A stretch of DNA of 45,624 bases. It comes from Candidatus Rifleibacteriota bacterium (lineage in GTDB: Bacteria; Muiribacteriota; Ozemobacteria; Ozemobacterales; Ozemobacteraceae). Where the stretch lies: positions 1-45,624 of the forward strand of contig JADFXM010000058.1 in assembly GCA_015233565.1 (NCBI GenBank), in the 5' to 3' direction. This document shows positions 34,988 through 42,981 of the stretch, one piece after another (the first letter of the stretch is position 1; every line of letters starts with the position of its first letter). The notes beneath the pieces are model-generated. The model made no database searches, was not told where the DNA came from, and saw only the letters and a list, made by a program, of their open reading frames with translations. The position numbers and the translations under genes are program-made.

Positions 34988-35160
34988 GTGAACGACCTTC
35001 GCCTGAAGGCGAAGGCTTCGGGGGAAACCGCCTTGTCTAATGAATTAGACTGCGGCAGCCCCCAGGGCCAATTTTCTGTGCTATCTAGCATTATCGGTTC
35101 TCCGTGGAAAAACCTTACCGCCTAAAGGAGTGGGATTTGCAAATCCCCTAGGGACGACTT
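34988..35160 (+). ncRNA. GC-rich structured segment, possibly an orphan IS200/IS605-type right end
   Basis: It contains a perfect hairpin CTTCGCC-TGAA-GGCGAAG (34997-35014), a G/C-rich middle, ACCGCCTAAAGG (35118-35129) and a perfect 16-bp palindrome GGGATTTGCAAATCCC (35132-35147). The CCGCCTAAAGG-then-hairpin look recalls the right ends and guide RNAs of TnpB-encoding IS200/IS605 elements, but no tnpB or tnpA is present. The resemblance is from memory and unverified. Confidence 0.3.
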
Positions 35161-35213
35161 TAAAACATCACTTGAGTACTACCACTTTTTCAATGTGAGC
35201 CAATTAAATTAGT

Positions 35214-35219
35214 GGTATA
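35214..35219 (+). promoter_or_regulatory. Extended -10 promoter for the monooxygenase gene
   Basis: TGGTATAAT (extended -10) lies 65 bp before the start. A small hairpin (GACGC...GCGTC, about 35235-35253) sits in the 5' leader before the AAGGAG ribosome-binding site. Confidence 0.5.
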
Positions 35220-35284
35220 ATTGAAAATAAAAAGGACGCCTGGGAAAGCGTCACTCCACTACTTAAGAAGGAGAAAAATAATAT

Positions 35285-35590
35285 ATGTATATTGTTCATG
35301 TTTTTGTACATGTTAAAAAAGAACTTATTGAGGGATTCAAAACCGCATCAATAGATAATGCGAGTAACAGCATAAAAGAACCTGGAGTAGCTCGATTTGA
35401 CGTCATCCAACAGGCCGATGACCCAACGAGGTTTCTACTTGTCGAAGTATACCAAGATGAAAAAGCTGCGATGTCCCACAAGGAAACTTCCCATTACAAA
35501 ATCTGGCGCGATAAGGTCGCTGAAATGATGGCTGAACCGAGAACTTCGGTCAAGTATTCCAATGTTTTCCCATCAGATAATTCATGGTAA
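35285..35590 (+). CDS. ABM-family putative quinol monooxygenase
   Basis: A small alpha-beta barrel protein of the antibiotic biosynthesis monooxygenase/YgiN/LsrG family: YIVHVFVHVKKELIEGFKTA, EPGVARFDVIQQADDPTRFLLVEVYQDEKAAMSHKETSHYKIWRDKVAEMM. 101 residues is the full length for the family. Members act without cofactors on quinols or on signal molecules. AAGGAG precedes the ATG. It lies 281 bp before the iron alcohol dehydrogenase on the same strand, a pairing seen elsewhere in aromatic or aldehyde detoxification. Confidence 0.85.
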   Translation: MYIVHVFVHVKKELIEGFKTASIDNASNSIKEPGVARFDVIQQADDPTRFLLVEVYQDEKAAMSHKETSHYKIWRDKVAEMMAEPRTSVKYSNVFPSDNSW

Positions 35591-35871
35591 CAAGGTTGGA
35601 ACAAAGACCCGGGAAAACTAGTACTTTTGCTTTTATGCCGATTAATTGTGATTTCTCTGCAGAGAACCTTTACTTCATCCCAACGGTCAAAATCCGGCCG
35701 TGGAGCGAAAATGAAACGAAAATAGAATCGAGCCTGCATTTTCCCTGGATGGGAAACCTGTCGAAGCGCAAAATAACCAGATTCAATTATTGACATACTT
35801 CGATTTCGCACGGGGAATAGCCTGTTTAGCTTTAACTCCAATCAAAAAAATGAATAGCGAGAAAAACTGAT

Positions 35872-37005
35872 ATGTGGGAATTTTCAACATCCGGAAAAAT
35901 AATTTTTGGGGAAGGAACAATTGGAAAGTTGCCTTCACTTTCACAAAACCATGGAAAAAAGGCTCTGATCGTAACAGGAAGCACTCCTCAGCGAGTTGAG
36001 AGATTCACCAAAAGTTTGTCGGTAGAGTTTTTTCCTGTTACAGGGGAACCAACGGTTCAACTTGTTAAAGAAGGGGTGAACTTGGCGAAGGAATTTTCCT
36101 CAGACCATATTATTGCAATTGGCGGAGGATCTGTAATAGATTGTGGCAAGGCCATCGCTGCCATGGTAGCCAATCCCGGCGATATCTTTGACTATCTCGA
36201 AGTGATAGGGAAAGGAAAAAGCTTAGAAATTGCACCATTGCCGTTTATTGCTGTTCCCACAACTGCCGGCACTGGAGCGGAAGTCACCAGAAATGCAGTT
36301 CTCAGCGTTCCTGAGCAAAATGTAAAAGTCAGTCTCAGAAGCCCCTTGATGTTACCAGATATTGCACTTCTTGACCCTGAGCTAACCTATGGACTTCCAA
36401 AGGAAATAACAGCTGAATCGGGATTAGATGCCATTACCCAACTCATTGAGCCTTTCCTCTCCATAAAAAATAACCCAATGACAGATTGCTTCTGTCGTGA
36501 AGGTTTGACAAGAGCAGCTTCTTCACTTGGAATTGCTTTTACAGATGGGAAGGATAAGGTAGCTAGAAGTAATTTGCTTTTGGTAAGTCTTTTTGGGGGA
36601 TTGGCTCTTGCAAATGCTGGTCTGGGCGTGGTGCATGGTTTTGCCGGACCAATAGGTGGAATGTTTTCCGCACCGCATGGGGCCATTTGCGCCAGAATAC
36701 TCCCCGAAGCTTTAAAAGTAAATTATCGGGCGGTGTGTCGACAATCGAATTCAATTTTTACAAGGCGCTTTCAAGAGCTAGGCACTCTTTTAACTGGCTC
36801 TCTATCTTCTTCTGAAAATGATTTGCTGTCCTTCATTTCAGATTTGGTAGATTTTCTCAAAATTCCTCCTCTTTCAAAATTCGGAATTTCCAAAACCGAC
36901 TTTCCTGAAATTATCGAAAAGGCAAAAGTTTCAAGCAGCATGAAAGGAAACCCGGTGGCACTTTCTGATGAAGAACTGCATGAAATTTTGTCTTCAAGTA
37001 TGTAA
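35872..37005 (+). CDS. Iron-containing alcohol dehydrogenase
   Basis: A group III (iron-dependent) NAD(P) alcohol dehydrogenase. The N-terminal Rossmann-like half has IAIGGGSVIDCGKAIA (82-97) and PTTAGTGAEVTRNAV (129-143). The C-terminal helical half holds the metal site: Asp186 in GLDAITQ, His255 in GVVHGFAGP and His269 in APHGAICA. The residue usually His after DALT is Gln190; DAxTQ occurs in a known subset of the family and need not abolish activity. 377 residues is normal. A weak GAG site lies before the ATG. Probably co-functional with the ABM monooxygenase upstream. Substrate unknown. Confidence 0.9.
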   Translation: MWEFSTSGKIIFGEGTIGKLPSLSQNHGKKALIVTGSTPQRVERFTKSLSVEFFPVTGEPTVQLVKEGVNLAKEFSSDHIIAIGGGSVIDCGKAIAAMVANPGDIFDYLEVIGKGKSLEIAPLPFIAVPTTAGTGAEVTRNAVLSVPEQNVKVSLRSPLMLPDIALLDPELTYGLPKEITAESGLDAITQLIEPFLSIKNNPMTDCFCREGLTRAASSLGIAFTDGKDKVARSNLLLVSLFGGLALANAGLGVVHGFAGPIGGMFSAPHGAICARILPEALKVNYRAVCRQSNSIFTRRFQELGTLLTGSLSSSENDLLSFISDLVDFLKIPPLSKFGISKTDFPEIIEKAKVSSSMKGNPVALSDEELHEILSSSM

Positions 37006-37201
37006 AAATTAAGAAATGGGTTCATAACTTAATCCAAGGGGTCAGGAATTATGAATTCGTGGGATAGATTCTATAAACTCTTGATCGCATGAATTCAACG
37101 AATTGATTTCTTACCTATGCTTATGAAAAACCATTTCTTGCGCTATTTTTTTAGAACCCCATAGTAAAAAACCTGGCAAACTCAACACAAACACATCAGA
37201 A
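37006..37201. other. Intergenic, converging genes
   Basis: No gene seen between the alcohol dehydrogenase and the inverted element at 37202. No clear terminator. Confidence 0.3.
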
Positions 37202-37361
37202 AGTTCAGACTTCCTGATGCGGGAGTATTTTAAAATGGCACTATTTATTCGAGAAAGTCTTGAAATGTCGGCAAATTTTTCCGGAATAAGTGCATTTTCA
37301 AATTCCGCACCAATACTGCAAAATAGCGATCAATTCATATACGGATCAGGATTTCTGAAGT
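37202..37361 (+). mobile_element. MITE-like element C, left copy (160 bp)
   Basis: Nearly identical (about four differences in 160 bp by eye) to the reverse complement of 41083-41242. The ends are imperfect ~20-bp inverted repeats (AGTTCAGACTTCCTGATGCG and the complement of CGGATCAGGATTTCTGAAGT). TA flanks the right side; the left flank is AA. No coding capacity. It ends 20 bp from the stop of the TPR gene. Confidence 0.85.
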
Positions 37362-37381
37362 TAAGAACCTGCGCTTCAGTG

Positions 37382-39442
37382 TCAGTCTTTCAATTCCTTC
37401 AATCTTTGAAAATATTGCCATGCTTCGGCATTTCTTCCTTGCTGTTGAAGAACACTTGCCAGATTATTCAATACAACTTTCAATTCACAACTCTTTGGCC
37501 CCAGAACTGACTCTTTTATCGAAAGTGCAGTTTTGTAGCATTTCTCGGCATGCACATAATCACCCTTATCTTGATACAGGGCACCAAGGTTATTTAGCGT
37601 TTTCGCAACCTCAGGGTGGGTTTCTCCAAAGACTTTTTTCTTTATTTCAAGCGCCTTATTATACATTTCTTCAGATTCGGCCAGTTTTTTCCAATCTTGG
37701 TAGAGGCCTGCCAAATTACTCAGCCCTACCGCTACATCAATGCTTTCTGACCCCACGATTGACTTGGTAAGCTCTATATCTATTTTGTAATACTGCTCTG
37801 CTTTCTCGAATTCTCCCATGTTTCGATATAAACAACCAAGGTTGTCATACGAAATCATCAGAATTTTGTGGGAGTTTCCTAATTTTTTTGTTCTGAGGGC
37901 CAGAGATTTCTTAAAATATTCCTCTGATGCGGAATACCGTTCCATTTGTTGATAAAGCTCACCTAAATTGTCACATGATGCTGCAATCTCCAGATCGTCA
38001 CTATCTGCCTGTTTCAGCAATAAATCCAAAGCCTTTTTGTAATAACCTTCAGCCTCTTTTAAGGAATTTGTCAATTCCTTGACGTTTCCAAGGCTTTCAT
38101 ATATTCCTGGCAATGGAGATTCGCCTTTTTCAGCTGGAATTTCAACGCTTATTTTTTCCGCTCTCTGCAATGCTTTCTCAGCGTTTTCGTATTCTCCATA
38201 TTTGGTATAGAAATCACTTAAATTTTTTAGTCGAAACGCAACTACCAAATTATTCTCACCCTGGGTTCTTTCTGCAACTTCCAGTGCTTCTTTCAGACGC
38301 TCTTCTTCACTTGCGTCTTTTGATTCAGATTGTGTGTTGGCTTTTGCTTTTTTGGAGGAAACTGAAAACCCACTAATCGTTCTCTTGAAAACTTTTTCAA
38401 TTTTCGATGGATTAATGCTTCTTACCGCATCTGATAATACTTTCGCCGGGCCATTCTCCCGTTGTTCAGTTTTTTCTACCTCATCTTTTTCACTGACAAT
38501 CTGTTTCGGAGCATTTTCAGCAGCAGTCTGCTTCTGAGCATTTAAATTCGCTGCGACTTTTTCTTTTGGTTTCTTTTGTATTTCATTTGCCCTTTTGTCA
38601 TTCTGAATAATGCTCCCTGAAGCATTATTCCCTTCGCATTTTTCACTACTTGAAGCCAGATTTTCTCTTGAATCTTTCAAATTATCTGTCTTTACAACTG
38701 CTTCCCCCTTTTCAGGATTCTGAAGTGATTCAACTTTACTTAGAACACTGTTTTCTCTTAGTTCCGGTAGGGTCATCGGCAACTTAATTGGAGAAGGACA
38801 TGCAGCTTTGCTTTCGAGCGGCCGAGCTGATCTCTCTATTTCAGATTTCAAAGCTTCAATTTTTGGGGTCCTTTCTACGATACATCTTTGCTTTATTTCC
38901 AGGGATCTCTTTAAATATTTTTCTGCCTCAGCATTTTTCCCTTGGGCTTTTAATACATCAGCCAGGTATTCAATCGGTGCGCAAACATTCATTTGAGATG
39001 CCCCAAAGTTCTTTTCACTCACTTCGTATGCTCTCCGCATCTGAGTTTCAGCTTGTTTTAATTTCCCTTGCTTTTGCAACACCTCGCCAAGATATGTCAA
39101 TGGCAGGATCAATTCTATGCTCTCCAAGCCAAGGTTTTTCTCTCTGATTGTGATTGCCTTTGAATAAGCTTTCTGTGCTTCGCTTAATTTTCCTGATTTC
39201 CTGTTAAAATTTCCTAAAACTAAAAGAGCATTTGCTACATTAGCATGTTCAGAGCCATACTCCTTTTTTGCACTTTCAACAGCTCTTGTCGCAACTTGAA
39301 TCGCTTCAGTTGCATTTCCCTGTTGATATGAATTAACAGCTTCAACAATCAATGATGAAAAAGCCTGCCCCCAACCCAATGAAGTAACCATCAAGAAAAA
39401 AAACACGCCAAAACAAACTCTCTTCTTCAAAAAAACTTTCAT
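37382..39442 (-). CDS. Exported TPR (kinesin-light-chain-like) repeat protein
   Basis: Signal peptide (about 1-25, VFFFLMVTSLGWGQA). TPRs at about 40-200 (VNSYQQGNATEAIQVATRAV, ALLVLGNFNRKSGKLSEAQKAYSKAI, LGEVLQKQGKLKQAETQMRRAYEV) are followed by a ~190-residue charged, low-complexity linker. A second array lies at about 390-680, with the 42-residue KLC-type period (SNLAGLYQDWKKLAESEEMYNKALEIKKKVFG, LNNLGALYQDKGDYVHAEKCYKTAL). It is a protein-binding scaffold in the periplasm or on the outside. It lies downstream of dinB and a small ORF on the same strand, 17 bp after the latter, and ends 20 bp from an inverted element. Confidence 0.88.
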   Translation of the reverse strand: MKVFLKKRVCFGVFFFLMVTSLGWGQAFSSLIVEAVNSYQQGNATEAIQVATRAVESAKKEYGSEHANVANALLVLGNFNRKSGKLSEAQKAYSKAITIREKNLGLESIELILPLTYLGEVLQKQGKLKQAETQMRRAYEVSEKNFGASQMNVCAPIEYLADVLKAQGKNAEAEKYLKRSLEIKQRCIVERTPKIEALKSEIERSARPLESKAACPSPIKLPMTLPELRENSVLSKVESLQNPEKGEAVVKTDNLKDSRENLASSSEKCEGNNASGSIIQNDKRANEIQKKPKEKVAANLNAQKQTAAENAPKQIVSEKDEVEKTEQRENGPAKVLSDAVRSINPSKIEKVFKRTISGFSVSSKKAKANTQSESKDASEEERLKEALEVAERTQGENNLVVAFRLKNLSDFYTKYGEYENAEKALQRAEKISVEIPAEKGESPLPGIYESLGNVKELTNSLKEAEGYYKKALDLLLKQADSDDLEIAASCDNLGELYQQMERYSASEEYFKKSLALRTKKLGNSHKILMISYDNLGCLYRNMGEFEKAEQYYKIDIELTKSIVGSESIDVAVGLSNLAGLYQDWKKLAESEEMYNKALEIKKKVFGETHPEVAKTLNNLGALYQDKGDYVHAEKCYKTALSIKESVLGPKSCELKVVLNNLASVLQQQGRNAEAWQYFQRLKELKD

Positions 39443-39458
39443 TTTTCTGTTTTCCAGT

Positions 39459-39824
39459 TCAGGTAAATTGGTTGTGGTATCTTCTTTCCAAATTGACTGT
39501 TTGAAAAGATTTTTTATTGTCTAAAGTCTCAAGTTTATTTATCGTCAAAATAATCCCTCTAGTGAACTTTATTTTTTTTCTAAGTCTTCTTGCCGTTCTT
39601 AAGTATTTTCGCCATTTGAATGCTTCCAATTTTGTAATCTGTAGTTTTCCGGTGAGTAATAATTCTGGTAGCACTTCTCTCGGATAAGGATATCTGGATT
39701 CTAGTTTCCAGATCAAGGAAATACAAATTTTCAGCTTCATTTTTAAGTATTTCAAATAGTTTTTTAGAACCCCTCTTATCTCAATGGTTTTTGAATAATT
39801 TGAAAAACATATTTTTCTGATCAT
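39459..39824 (-). CDS. Hypothetical basic protein overlapping the dinB stop
   Basis: 121 residues; ATG overlaps the dinB TGA by 4 bp (ATGA), a strong sign of coupled translation. The protein is very basic (WRKYLRTARRLRKKIKFTRG), with no cysteine-rich or catalytic pattern. No family recognised. The 4-bp overlap favours a real gene functionally tied to DinB; composition is otherwise unremarkable, so chance cannot be excluded. Confidence 0.45.
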   Translation of the reverse strand: MIRKICFSNYSKTIEIRGVLKNYLKYLKMKLKICISLIWKLESRYPYPREVLPELLLTGKLQITKLEAFKWRKYLRTARRLRKKIKFTRGIILTINKLETLDNKKSFQTVNLERRYHNQFT

Positions 39825-41047
39825 AATTCATTTTCCTTTGATTTTTTGCTCCTTCTCAAAAACTGCTTAGAACTAACAAGCGATCTTGCCCTCATAACGG
39901 AGTTTTTTCCATGTTTTGATCGTATTTCATCCATGCTTTTCAATATATTTTCACCGGAAAAGGACTGCAGAAAATCATCTATTGTATAATTGCTTCCACC
40001 TTTGAGGAGAGAAAAAAGTTTTACGCCTATTAGCCGAATTTTCATTCTCTTCATGTAAAGTTTTTTAAACAACTCTAAAGCTATGGGAAAAATTTTATCG
40101 TCACGATCAGTACGCTCAATCGTCTTGGATTTCGAGACTGACGAAAAATCAGAATATCTTATTTTCACACTTGCCCCAGAACATGTCAGACCCTTTTTTC
40201 TCAAATCGTAAACTGCATTTTCAACAAGATGGGAAAGAATCTCTGCAAGCACTTCGATGGAACTGGTATCTTGCGATAGAGTCGTTTCGCGTGAAATCTG
40301 ACGTCTTTCTTCAGCAAGAGAATCGTCAACAACTTTCCCTTCGCTGATTCCATGTGCTTGATCGTAAAGTTTTTCACCTGCCATTCCAAAGGCTGTCTTC
40401 CAGGTGTCACGGCTTATTTGAAGCACATCACGTATTAAGTGAATACCCATTTCATTAAGAGTAGTCACAAAACGAGGCCCCACACCGGGAAGACATTTTA
40501 CCGAAAGCACTGACAAAAACCTAGCCTCAGCACCCGGAAACACCTCAAGAACACCACAAGGTTTCGCAATATCGGATGCTATTTTGGCTACAAGCTTGTT
40601 TCTGCCAAAACCAATACTACACGGCAATGCCGGATCTTCGACAATAGAAGACAATATTTCACCGGCCAATTTCAGGTTGATTGGATAAATACGCTCACAA
40701 CCTCTGAAATCAAGATAAAATTCATCGATAGAAGCCGTTTCGACAACTGGACTGAGAATTCTGAGACGTGCCCGAACTCTGTCTGAATATTCTTTGACTT
40801 CACTTGGCACTTCAAGCAACTGTATCGCCGGACACAAAACTTTACACTTCCATACCGGTAACCCTGACTTTACACCAAAAGGCCTCGCTTCATATGAAGC
40901 CGAACAAACAACACCACGGCCACTCAGGCTTCCACAGACAGCAAGCGGCCTTCCACGCATCTCGGGATGCTTTTTCAAAGCAACCTCTACAAAAAAAGCA
41001 TCGAGATCAACACAGGCAATTCTATCAACATAAGCAGCTTGTTTCAT
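39821..41047 (-). CDS. dinB: DNA polymerase IV (Y-family translesion polymerase)
   Basis: Error-prone polymerase that bypasses damaged template bases. Palm motifs: RIACVDLDAFFVEVA (9-23; Asp14 catalytic) and TASIDEFYLDF (Asp108, Glu109). Fingers: GVVCSASYEARPFGVKSGLPV (45-65). The thumb HhH is around KCLPGVGPRF. A C-terminal little-finger domain ends in a basic tail. 408 residues is slightly longer than E. coli DinB. ATG 41047 is preferred over 41065. An inverted 160-bp element starts 36 bp upstream, so the native control region is probably displaced. lexA lies about 0.9 kb upstream on the same strand. Confidence 0.93.
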   Translation of the reverse strand: MKQAAYVDRIACVDLDAFFVEVALKKHPEMRGRPLAVCGSLSGRGVVCSASYEARPFGVKSGLPVWKCKVLCPAIQLLEVPSEVKEYSDRVRARLRILSPVVETASIDEFYLDFRGCERIYPINLKLAGEILSSIVEDPALPCSIGFGRNKLVAKIASDIAKPCGVLEVFPGAEARFLSVLSVKCLPGVGPRFVTTLNEMGIHLIRDVLQISRDTWKTAFGMAGEKLYDQAHGISEGKVVDDSLAEERRQISRETTLSQDTSSIEVLAEILSHLVENAVYDLRKKGLTCSGASVKIRYSDFSSVSKSKTIERTDRDDKIFPIALELFKKLYMKRMKIRLIGVKLFSLLKGGSNYTIDDFLQSFSGENILKSMDEIRSKHGKNSVMRARSLVSSKQFLRRSKKSKENEL

Positions 41048-41082
41048 ATGGTCCACCAATTCCAAAATCTACAAAACACCTA

Positions 41083-41242
41083 ACTTCAGAAATCCTGACC
41101 CGTATATGAATTGATCGCTATTTTGCAGTATTGGTGCGGAATTTGAAAATGCACTTTTTCCGGAAAAATTTGCCGACATTTCAAGGCTTTCTCGAATAAA
41201 AAGTGCCATTTTAAAATACTCCCGCATCAGGAAGTCTGAACT
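41083..41242 (-). mobile_element. MITE-like element C, right copy (160 bp), just upstream of dinB
   Basis: Reverse complement of the copy at 37202-37361, with about four differences. Flanked by TA on both sides (41081-41082 and 41243-41244), as expected for an IS630/Tc1-type target duplication. It sits 36 bp before the dinB start codon, so it may separate dinB from its former promoter or supply one. Confidence 0.85.
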
Positions 41243-41545
41243 TAATAAAGCCTGGCAACTGTCTGCTCAACAATTCAACATAAGTGTTGGAACAATTCAG
41301 CATTAGGAAGTGAATTGTAAATTCACTCAAAAGACACTGCCAGCATCTCGAATTTGCCCAAGCCTTCCTTTACTAAAGAAGCTCAAGAGCATTAAACAAC
41401 GCCCAAAAGTGTTACTGAGTGGAGCCAAATTATTTCATGGGAAAAATCAAGAATCTGATCAAATTCCTCAAGGGAGTAGGCAAAATCCACACACCTTCTG
41501 TTGAAAGGCTTTTCCTTTAGTCGCTAGCTTTTGTTTTTAGTGCTT
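41243..41545. other. Intergenic, no convincing gene
   Basis: A 64-codon frame (41310-41504) lacks a ribosome-binding site. Sequence TTCATGGGAAAAATCAAG and others give no recognisable product. Confidence 0.3.
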
Positions 41546-41760
41546 TTCGCCCTAATTTATTTTGATCAAACTTCCATAAAATATCATACTCACGCTCATT
41601 ACCACCGGATAAAAACTGACCCAGACACCGCCGGAATTGACCCACGTTGCCGTGTGGCAACATTTAACTCTTTTGACCAAGCTTTTTCTTTAGTTGCTGC
41701 TTTTCTTTGGTGGGTCTTTTTTTCTTTTATGGTGGGTCAGAAATTAGCCGGGCCTACCAC
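41546..41760 (-). mobile_element. Remnant of an IS21-like insertion-sequence end, with dispersed repeat copy
   Basis: About 41546-41598 is the inverted copy of the repeat at 74-125. It is followed by repeated TGACCCA motifs (AACTGACCCAG near 41617, AATTGACCCACG near 41637) and TGGGTCAGAAATTAGCCGGG near 41742, which resemble the multiple terminal repeats of IS21 elements. A hairpin GTTGCC-GTGT-GGCAAC lies at about 41648. No istA/istB coding sequence remains. Confidence 0.45.
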
Positions 41761-41825
41761 CCAAAAGCAAGTTTTTAAAAACGCACGAAACTGAGACTGT
41801 GCGAAAGTAGCTGATCGTTGTCTTC

Positions 41826-41960
41826 AAAACCTGTTTTAAAACAGAGATTTTAGAGAAAAAGCCGCAAACTTTTTCCTTTCCCACTAGAATTGTCTCCTCT
41901 GGCTTTTGTTTAAAAATTATTTCAGCGAATTTGCTGTGTCACGAAATTCAACTCTTTATG
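41826..41960 (+). repeat. Degenerate dispersed repeat B, copy 2
   Basis: AAACCTGTTTTAAAACAGAG..., then TTTCAGCGAATTTGC, aligns with the copies at 30139-30324 and 42760-42935. The frame has stops here. It lies just past the lexA stop. Confidence 0.45.
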
Positions 41961-41966
41961 GCGCTT

Positions 41967-42584
41967 TCAGAAACGTTTGTATTTTCGCATAACCCCGATT
42001 ACAACACCCTTTATAGTAACCTGACGATCTTTGATTATTATGGGAGTCATGCTCGAATTCGATGGCTGTAAGCGTATCTGATCTGCTTCATGAAAAAAGC
42101 GCTTCAGAGTTATATCTTCATTATCAATGCACGCAATTACCATTTCACCATTCAGAGCAGAATCTCTTTTTTCAACTATAACGTAATCACCATCTGTTAT
42201 CGCCTCATCGATCATGGATTGCCCTTTAACCTGAAGAACAAACGTTTCATTTCGACCAAGCATTGACTCGGGAAGCGCTATCGTAGATGGGACCTCACAA
42301 AACTCTATCGGAAAACCAGCAGCTACCATTCCGATTAGGGGAACTTCAACCGCCCCGGAAACAACGTTAGATTTAACTTGCAGCCATCTGGATTTGCGAG
42401 GCATAACATCGAGATAGCCCTTCCGCCCCAAAATCTGAAGATGCTTATGCACCGTTGAGGTGGAGGAAAGACCCAACCCTGAACAAATTTCACTTATGCT
42501 CGGCGCATACCCATTTTGCAGCACAAAATCTTGCACATAGTCAAGAACTTGCTTCTGTTTCGGAGTAAGCGGATCAAAAATCAT
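41967..42584 (-). CDS. lexA: LexA, SOS repressor with self-cleaving serine protease domain
   Basis: Represses SOS genes until RecA filaments trigger self-cleavage. The N-terminal winged HTH is FDPLTPKQKQVLDYVQDFVLQNGYAPSISEICSGLGLSSTSTVHKHLQ (3-50). The cleavage site is VAAGFP with Ala89-Gly90. The catalytic dyad is Ser123 (KGQSMID) and Lys161 (ITLKRF). 205 residues is standard. Its promoter (42615-42643) holds three GCGAA units 11 bp apart, a likely autoregulatory operator. It is transcribed towards dinB, but the two are separated by IS and MITE sequences. Confidence 0.95.
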   Translation of the reverse strand: MIFDPLTPKQKQVLDYVQDFVLQNGYAPSISEICSGLGLSSTSTVHKHLQILGRKGYLDVMPRKSRWLQVKSNVVSGAVEVPLIGMVAAGFPIEFCEVPSTIALPESMLGRNETFVLQVKGQSMIDEAITDGDYVIVEKRDSALNGEMVIACIDNEDITLKRFFHEADQIRLQPSNSSMTPIIIKDRQVTIKGVVIGVMRKYKRF

Positions 42585-42614
42585 ACATTCACCTCAATTT
42601 CACCTTACAATATA

Positions 42615-42648
42615 ATTATAGGCGAATAAAAGGCGAAAGTCAAGCGAA
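42615..42648 (-). promoter_or_regulatory. lexA promoter with 11-bp-spaced operator-like direct repeats
   Basis: On the minus strand TTGACT (42643-42638) and TATAAT (42620-42615) have a 17-bp spacer, a near-consensus sigma70 promoter. TTCGC occurs three times in it at 11-bp steps (plus-strand GCGAA at 42622, 42633 and 42644). One helical turn between half-sites recalls the direct-repeat LexA box GTTC-N7-GTTC of Alphaproteobacteria. Binding by this LexA is inferred. Confidence 0.65.
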
Positions 42649-42759
42649 AACAAAACAAATAAAAAGCGATTTTTGGACACTGTAATTTTCGCCTTCTCCC
42701 TCAACGAAGTGCAATTTTAAACGAACCCAAGATTTTCCGTTGATGATTTTTCCACAAAA

Positions 42760-42935
42760 AAGTTTTCCACTTGATGCTTCTCCAAACGCTTTTTCTTCCA
42801 CTAATTTTCCCCAATTTGAACATACCAGCAAATTCACTGAAATTTTTTTTAGAAGAACCCAGAGCAACCAATCTTGAATGGAAAGGAAGAACTTATTCAG
42901 TTCTCCCTTGAATCTCTCTTTTAAAGCTGGTTTCA
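42760..42935 (-). repeat. Degenerate dispersed repeat B, copy 3
   Basis: The minus strand reads AAACCAGCTTTAAAAGAGAG..., then TTTCAGTGAATTTGC, and translates as SLKPALKERFKGE followed by KFFLS. It is part of a 101-codon open frame (42640-42945) that runs into the lexA promoter and is therefore doubtful as a gene. It shares its start with copies 1 and 2. Confidence 0.5.
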
Positions 42936-42981
42936 ACGAAAACAAATCCGCAACTTTTATAGAGTGCCGTTTTCCACGCTT

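Noticed and set aside
36427..36445. Missing metal His in the iron alcohol dehydrogenase (Gln190)
   Set aside because: DAxTQ is found in a known subset of the family, so it is not by itself unusual.
42640..42945. 101-codon minus-strand frame upstream of lexA
   Set aside because: It runs through the lexA promoter and its best-matching part belongs to a degenerate dispersed repeat; treated as a repeat copy, not a gene.
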